Source: Mytilus edulis
Taxonomy: Eukaryota; Mollusca; Bivalvia; Mytilida; Mytilidae
Length of the DNA stretch: 64,000 bases
Assembly: GCF_963676685.1 (NCBI RefSeq)
Contig: NC_092348.1
Coordinates: 26,759,386-26,823,385 of the forward strand
Direction of reading: 5' to 3'
Position 1 is the stretch's first letter. Every line of letters starts with the position of its first letter. Shown here piece by piece: positions 57,376 through 64,000 of the stretch. Both the position numbers and the translations under genes were made by a program. A model generated the notes under the pieces. It searched no databases and was not told where the DNA came from. It saw only the letters and a program-made list of their open reading frames with translations.

Positions 57376-57779
57376 ATAATGGATTAAACCAAATTAAGCA
57401 AATAAAAATTAGCTACATCAAATTATTTCAGATAATTAAATGTCCGTGCTCTTTTGGTAAATAAAGAATTCGACACCAGTGAAAAATATATAAAAAAACT
57501 AAAAATAAAATGATATTTTTCTCTTAATGTGCAGTTTTTTTAGAGACAATTTCATCTATTATAATTTAGTAGTTTTAGAATTACTACAACACAACACACC
57601 AGGCCTCTTAGAAACGATTGCAAGCTCCACATATTGATAGTAAGTTAGGTTTGAGGCTGAACAATAAAAATTGACCTTCAAAATTTACACATTATGGAAT
57701 GTCTACGGATAAAGATTCCGACATTTATTGCTGTTGAATAAATTCATTCCAACTGTTGTAGCTACCATTGCTTCCTCTT

Positions 57780-57960
57780 GTCCTTAATTGTGACATAACT
57801 TCTTGCTGAATTTTTATTGACACAAACAACACGACAGCTGCGCGTCTTGAACCGGATTGCTTACCATTCCTTTACAATACCCGGTGTTATGTTGGGTTTG
57901 TGTTGCACAGTTAGTTTTTATCAAGTCATATTTTATTAACTGGTCTTTTTTTTAAGCTTT
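57780..57960 (+). repeat. Interspersed repeat family B, decayed copy
   Basis: 'acaacacgacagctgcg' and 'ggattgcttaccattcctt' are recognisable against 5,125-5,180, but the family's central 'ggagcacctgagatcacc' is degraded. Confidence 0.4.
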
Positions 57961-58802
57961 GTTTGTAATGGAGTTGTTAGTTGTTTCTACTTTGATTTTT
58001 GCCAGACCTTTTGGTTTTTCTGTCCATTTTTCATGAAGTGAATTATGTTAAAACATAATTAAAAACATAATTCATGAGATATATATTATATCGGTAAGAA
58101 TCTGCAATTTTGATTTTATTGCAATTATTTTCTTTTACACACAAAAATGTAAACAAATGAAGCTTTAATTTTATTGTTAGCTTACGTATTCTTCCACAGT
58201 TATAATATATTTCAAGTAGGAGTTGTATCCCTTTCACCTCGTACACATACATTCTATATGAATAAGAATTTCACAACCCAAAGTATCTACGTGGCATGCA
58301 TTTAAAAAAAACTATAGCAATGGATTCGTCAGGTCATTTATGTTCTTTTCTAAAACTCGTTATTGTTTCGACATCAATTGACGTGTCTTTACATTGTCTT
58401 TTTGTGTACTGTCGTTTTGTTTTAAACCATGAAAACGTCAGTTATATCATATAACATGGAGAGAACATGTAGAAATGGTATGCTAGATTATCTGTTTCTT
58501 TGTACAATATATCTCAAATCAACAGTCACAATTTAATGCTTTAACAAGATATAAGTCATTATCAATTCGAGAAAATCTGATAATCTATTTACAGAATAGA
58601 CAAAATGCCTTTTGCACAATTAAAAGATGGACTTCATCGTTTCATAAAACATAGTCCTTTCTTCAAAATTGATCACAGATAATACTGCTACATAATTTGA
58701 TATTTTCTTCGAATTGACATTTATTGACGACATGATTATCAAACTATAATCTATAACAACCATGATGATTTTAACTTTACAATTGACATACATATATCGC
58801 GC

Positions 58803-58852
58803 AACTCTGATGAGCCTGTTTAAGACGGACCTCGCGTCGGGCGTAAGAAAAC
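58803..58852 (+). repeat. Decayed hammerhead-like core
   Basis: CTGATGA is present at 58,808, but GAAA has become GGAC and the stems are disturbed. No surrounding unit is recognisable. Relic of the same family. Confidence 0.4.
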
Positions 58853-58859
58853 TTAACAC

Positions 58860-61060
58860 CACTTATAAGTTTTGTTTTTATACCTGAGGAGCAAATGTTT
58901 GTCGTTTTCACTTATGTTTCCATTTGTTTAAAGTTTCTACATATACTTGTGTTTATGATCGGTATTAATAGAGACAACCAAACATTTGCAAGTAACAACA
59001 TTTTTTTAGAAATCAAACAATTTTGAAAATTTGACAAAGTCCCTTAAATCTTTTACCTCATGAGTCATTACTTTTGTTAGTCTATTCTTTTGAATCAACC
59101 TTTGTGCTAAACGCAAATAATATTTTGTTAACTAAACACGAAAATTGCATAATTTAACGGATCATGAGCAATTTTACTCCACGGAGTGTATACTTGAACT
59201 GGAATGTGTTTGTTTATTTTTAAGATATGAAATCTATTCCATATTGTTGTAGGATGAAGTATATATTTCGTTGGAGGTTCTACTGTGTTTTGCATATTTT
59301 GATTATAAAACATTATTTCTTCCGTATTCTCATTTTGTAATAATAATTGACATCTGAAATCAATTTAAAAAGCGGTGTTTAACCTGTTACCTTTGTACGT
59401 AAATTTAATATGACGTGCTTCTTTCGCTTTGTGAATATACCCATCCTCAAAATCCAATAAAATGTGTTTGCACATGCGCATATTGACTACTGCAGAATAA
59501 TGAATTATATCCAATTGGCATGCATTATATATATTTCATTAACTTAAAACACTTTAAAGTTCTTAAATGATACACATGTTTTTACTAATTCATTTGTCAT
59601 GACTGTAATGTGTTGCAATTCGAAATTGACATATTTGACCTAGATACGACAACCGTTCATGCTGACTGTTCAAAACTCCTTCCTCTTAACAAACACGTTG
59701 TCAGTTGTTTGCTTGTTTACAAATTTAAAAAAAAAGGTGCATGGAAGAGCCTACACAAACACTCTACAGTTATACACATCGGACATTGAAATTACCTTAA
59801 TTGTTCTAACCAGAACCAAATAATTTGTGCAATCTATACTTTATAGTAGTTTTAACATGTTTAGGCATTACATTCGTGTTATTTTAGCCCTTTTTTCGCT
59901 CGGGCAAAAAAAATCACGAACATCAACTACAAAAAAAGTATAGCTTGCATCGATTATTTCTTAAATTTGATTGGACATTTTCAAATAATCAAAGTAACCT
60001 ATAAACCTTTTTAATCCATTTACTTATATTGTTTTACAGATGTCTATCTTAATAACAATGCTTGAGCAAACTTAAATACTAAAAAAGCAAGCAAGCAAAC
60101 CAATCCTTTAACTTAAATACTATCATTAGAATAACAGCTGTAAACTATATACATGGAATGAAAACAGTGTTTCTGTAGACTTTATATATTATATAATGAT
60201 AAAGCTTCACTTACAACAAAAGAAGAATTTAGAATTATAACAAAGAACTAAATTTCAAATTTCACTCCCAATATTCCATTTCAATATAAACTGGTTAGTT
60301 TTCAAACTCTTTGAACCTATTGGGAACGATTGGCAATTAATGGCTACCACTTGGTGTAAGCTGATCACATCTCTTCTGTTATGCAATTGGTACTAGAAAA
60401 TCATGTATTTATTTTCAACAAAAGGAGCATACAAAAAACAACCTATTATTCTTTAAATGCTAATAACACGTCATAGTAATGAACGGCATTCCATTTTCAA
60501 ATTCTATAGCATGTAAAAGAATTCGTTTGCCTGTGGAACGTTAAAAAGAGTCTTTTATATTAAACTTTAAAAACATAATTAGATCTTCAAATTTCATGTC
60601 ATATGTATTAACATAGAGTCAAAATGTTGTTCAACTCTATTTGTTGTATGTTTTGTGATACATACTGTGACTTTGCATGTTTCGTCAGGCAATAGCGATT
60701 GTTACTGAAGGACTTTCAATGTGAGGATAGCCTTGTGAAATTATCTTTTTTTAGCATAGATGAAGCATTTTTCGGATCTGTTCTGTGATTACCCTGTTCT
60801 GCCCTCGAATGCATTGTTTTGACCAATACTACTCAAATGATTAAATGCATTGAAATTATTTCCACTTTCATATGTTTTGTTTACTGTAATGGCAGCCATG
60901 CATTTTTATTCCTTTTTCTAGTTACTATTATAGCAATAGCGGTGTGCAAATAAGCTACGTCATCTTTAGAGGTATCCGGTTCCCTGTTCTTTTTTTAAAT
61001 GTTTAATAGGTATGAATGCGATTTTCTCTAGTTTTTGCGCCATTTTCACATTTCTAGATA
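58860..61060. other. Gene-free stretch
   Basis: No ORF with recognisable content, no tRNA and no strong repeat. AT-rich throughout. Confidence 0.45.
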
Positions 61061-61069
61061 GGTGTGAGA

Positions 61070-61410
61070 ATAATATTTCTCCTCACTAGTTAAACATATG
61101 TTCTCAGAAATCGATTTGGTCAAATTTAACTGTGACGTTTAATTTTCTTGCTTTCTTCTGAATTTCCTACTGTGACGTCATGAAAAAAGGCGACAATGTC
61201 TGATGACGTCACATAAAAAGTACACAACTTTCTTCAAATCTTTGAAAAAGAGGCAAAAAAATCATTAGAGAAACAGATTTCATCACTATAACTCGTGTAT
61301 ACCGATATTTCTCCACTCTCAACAGTTAAATTCTAATTATTTAAAAAGCCCGACAAGCTTCGCGCTTTAAATATTTAATTTTAACTGTCTCAAGTGGAGA
61401 AATATTGTAA
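61070..61410. repeat. Foldback element
   Basis: Arms 61,303-61,346 and 61,365-61,406 pair ('atatttctccactctcaaca' with the complement of 'tgtctcaagtggagaaatat') around the GC-richer loop 'cccgacaagcttcgcg'. A further partial arm 'aatatttctcctcactagtt' lies at 61,073. Two TGACGTCA palindromes (61,174 and 61,203) lie between. Confidence 0.65.
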
Positions 61411-61419
61411 CACACTTGT

Positions 61420-62180
61420 TGCAGTTGTAGAATCTTTATGCCATCTTTTTAAAATCTAGATTAATATTCAGATTGACTTCCTGGTTGTACTCACTAGTTG
61501 TAGTTGTTTTTTTACTGATCTGGTGTGTTTATTACAAAGGTTGATATTCTGACAACACACCATCAGTAGATAATTCAATACCTACTGAGAATTCCTGTAT
61601 TTTCAAAGATACTTTTGAATTGTCTAAAATCAAAAAGTAAGAGCCTGAATCAGGCATGAAAACTCTACTAATATCTGACTAATGTTAAAAAGTTGTAGCT
61701 TAGATCACATTGGATACTTATATATTTAATTCCTAATCTTTTTATACGAAAAAAACTGCATCCGTAGTAAACTGCAAAAACTCCTGTACCTTACATCAAG
61801 CTTACACATAAAAGTAAGTAATATTGAAGAACTCCATGGAGATATAGTTGTCTTAAATTCTCCATTGATCAGTTAAAAATACTCCCTCAGAAAATGTTGA
61901 ATTCTTTCTGCTGTAAACATTCATGACCAAAGGGAAAAAATGCGCTTCGGATGCAAAAATTAATAAAGTGCTATTTTGGATAACACTAGTTCCACTCTAT
62001 ATCTTTTAAACAAAAGTCAAACGAGAAAACCTCAATTCTTTTGAAATGAAATTTATAAAAAATTTACTTTAATTGATGCTATTATTTAAATGAAAAGACA
62101 TATTACCCCAAACAATTAGTAAAAAATCCATTATAGAAAAGAAATTAATATAATTAAAGGACAATAAGGATTAATTAAGA
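61420..62180. other. No gene seen
   Basis: No supported gene or repeat. Confidence 0.4.
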
Positions 62181-62189
62181 TTCAAGAGA

Positions 62190-62540
62190 TACATTCCCCA
62201 TTTCCATTCTCAATTTTAACAAATACAGATTCAGATGATCTTTCAAACTGAAGACAACAACAAGAGGGTTCCACTCCGGGATAATAAAGAAAAGAAACGA
62301 AGACACAATTAATAATAATACATAAGATTGACAATGGAAATGGGGAATTTGTCAAAGAGACAACAACCCGACCATTGGGCAGACAACAGTCTAAGGCCAC
62401 CAACGTCTCTTCAATGCAGAGAGAAACTCCAACACCCGGAAGAGTTCTCCAGTTGGCCCCTTAACAAATATGTATACTAGTTCAGTGATAATGGACGTCA
62501 TACTTAACTCCGAATTATACACAAGAAACTAAATGTCTGT
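62190..62540. mobile_element. 612-bp element fragments in head-to-head arrangement
   Basis: 62,190-62,217 is the reverse of the element start ('attccccatttccattctca'). 62,329-62,540 is a plus copy ('gacaatggaaatggggaatt' through 'ttggccccttaacaaata' to 'acacaagaaactaaatg'). The two starts face away from a ~110-bp spacer, so part of the locus is an inverted repeat. Confidence 0.65.
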
Positions 62541-63060
62541 AATGCGCAATAAGTGTATCATTTCAGTACTAGAAGAAATATTTGTTACAGCATTTTTGCT
62601 TCTTTCCGAATTCTAGATATTTAATTTAAGCAATGAGATCGTTAGGTGTTAATTTATATATACAAAAAATTATGTTTAAACTAAATTTAAATGATTTAAA
62701 AACTGGGGAAATTCAAATGAGTTTAATGTTGAGCAAATCAAAATTATCCAGATCAAATCCTTTTAGATACGTTTGATAGCTGTCACTCTTTTACAAATGT
62801 ATCTTTGGTGTCCATAAATTCAGAATTCGACACCAGCGAGTCGTTCGTGTTTCTTGAAAAAAGTGTAGACATGCGGATCGTTTTACCTTCATGCTTGCTT
62901 CGTACATTACTGTGGTTTTGTTTTTAAAAACATGCAAAAGTCAAAAAAATAATGTTACATGTGGAAACCCCGTATCTGCAAGTGTTCAGGTTTTTTTTAA
63001 ACAATACATATTATCAGTCACAATATAAACCTTTGAAGGGGCACAAGCCACGAGATATGA
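62541..63060. other. No gene seen
   Basis: No supported gene or repeat. Confidence 0.4.
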
Positions 63061-63111
63061 AAAAAATATAATGTGGTTTTGTACTTATTTTGGCTTTATA
63101 GATATTTGATA

Positions 63112-63164
63112 TGAGCGTCACTGATGAGTCTTATGTAGACGAAACGCGCGTCTGGCGTACTAAA
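63112..63164 (+). ncRNA. Hammerhead-like ribozyme core (intact boxes)
   Basis: CTGATGA (63,121-63,127), stem II GTC/GAC with loop TTATGTA, GAAA (63,141), stem III ACGC/GCGT with loop GCGTCTG, then A as the expected cleavage-site base. These are the core features of a hammerhead. A stem I adjacent to the core is not visible, so activity in cis is uncertain. Confidence 0.62.
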
Positions 63165-63464
63165 TTATAATCCTGGTACTTTTGATAACTATTTACACCA
63201 CTGGATCGATGCCACTGCTGGTGGACGTTTCGTCCCCGAGGGTATCACGAGCCCAGTAGTCAGCACTTTGGTGTTGACATAAATATCAATAATGTGATCA
63301 TTTTTATAAATTTCCTTATACAAAACTTTGAATTTTTCGAAAAACTAAGGATTTTCTTGTCCCAGGAATAGATTACCTTAGCCGTATTTGGCACAAATTT
63401 TTGGAGTTTTGGATCCTCTATGCTCTTCAACTTTGTATTGTTTGGCTTTATAACTATTTTGATA

Positions 63465-63517
63465 TGAGCGTCACTGATGAGTCTTATGTAGACGAAACGC
63501 GCGTCTGGCGTACTAAA
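63465..63517 (+). ncRNA. Hammerhead-like ribozyme core (intact boxes), second of dimer
   Basis: Identical core to the one at 63,121. Cleavage at both would release one unit-length RNA of about 353 nt. Confidence 0.62.
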
Positions 63518-63549
63518 TTATAATCCTGGTACTTTTGATAACTATAGAC

Positions 63550-64000
63550 AATGCGTAACGATCTACATCGTTTCGATTATAAAAACGTTGGAGAAAGTTA
63601 AACTTCAAATCTATTATTTCATTCATAGAAGGTTGTTTCTCTTTTCCTCTTTGTGTCCTAGAGACAAATATCAGGTAGGATAGGCATGCATAAAAACAAA
63701 AAAACTTAATTTACATGTACTACAATAACTAAAACATTTACTTTTGTGTCATATATGTGCCTTGATATTTCAAAATCTTTAACTGCTTATTCATTCCATT
63801 GCGATACATTACAATTGATGATCAATTAATGTTTGTTGTAACTTCCTTAATCTTTCCTAACTCCCTCGTGGTGACAAGCTTTTATTGTTGCAGGAATTCG
63901 GAGTACCCGGCAAAAAACACATCTTTCGACAGGAAAACTGATCAAATTTTTAATTTAACTCGTTTATTATTTATTTTGCGTTTCCTTCTTTTCTCTTTAT
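63550..64000. other. No gene seen
   Basis: Window end; no supported feature. Confidence 0.4.

Larger units (their letters stand above)
63100..63545 (+). repeat. Dimeric ~353-bp repeat with hammerhead-like cores
   Basis: The landmark CTGATGAGTCTTATGTAGAC occurs at 63,121 and 63,474, 353 bp apart, so one complete unit lies between two cores. The unit contains 'cagtagtcagcactttggtg', 'ctaaggattttcttgtccca' and 'ccttagccgtatttggcaca', shared with the copy at 30.8 kb and, reversed, 26.0-26.6 kb. Both outer units are partial. No ORF. Confidence 0.88.

Overview
This 64 kb window looks like nuclear DNA of a bivalve mollusc, most likely a mussel (Mytilus-like). The reasons are low GC, short exons with GT-AG introns, paralogous HSPA12-type Hsp70 genes (a family expanded in bivalves), and a dense load of short interspersed repeats of molluscan type. 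Species assignment is inference. There are no bacterial operons, and most long ORFs are open only by chance or lie inside repeats.

I can support three host protein-coding genes, all on the minus strand. (1) A 654-residue C2H2 zinc-finger protein at 11,047-16,741 in three coding exons, whose joined length closes exactly in frame. (2) An HSPA12-like Hsp70 gene at 27,189-31,569 (four coding exons, 585 aa), with a probable non-coding 5' exon ending at 32,565. (3) A second HSPA12-like paralogue at 36,475-43,974, with a non-coding 5' exon ending at 44,463. It has the same exon structure and phases but carries a +1 frameshift in a seven-A run near its 3' end. The two Hsp70 genes are a tandem duplication in the same orientation.

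Layout: 1-10.9 kb is intergenic, packed with repeats (tandem units, small TIR elements, one 2 kb composite element with 14-bp inverted ends). 11-16.7 kb is the zinc-finger gene; its first intron holds a TTAA-flanked TIR element. 17.3-18.5 kb is a 454-bp tandem duplication. 19.7-23.8 kb is a nested transposon cluster: a 5'-truncated LINE inside a tRNA-derived SINE, abutted by a 1.5 kb TIR element with a symmetric array of 14-bp motifs. 25.9-26.6 kb is a tandem repeat with hammerhead-ribozyme-like cores. 27-44.5 kb holds the two Hsp70 genes with foldback elements in their introns and between them. 45.2-47.7 kb is a 2.5 kb element with ~780-bp inverted arms carrying tRNA-like modules and a zinc-finger gene fragment. 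48.2-50.4 kb is a Penelope-like reverse transcriptase fragment with its 3' repeats. 51.8-55.1 kb is a decayed two-gene DNA transposon (THAP/DDE transposase plus YqaJ nuclease). 55-64 kb is mostly gene-free, ending in a second hammerhead-like dimer.

The strongest candidates for something unusual are: the hammerhead-like cores arranged as ~355-bp dimers (25.9 and 63.1 kb) with single copies elsewhere; the interlocked, opposite-strand layout of the THAP/DDE transposase and YqaJ nuclease remnants, each with its main exon in the other's intron; and the 2.5 kb long-inverted-repeat element that has picked up a C2H2 fragment.
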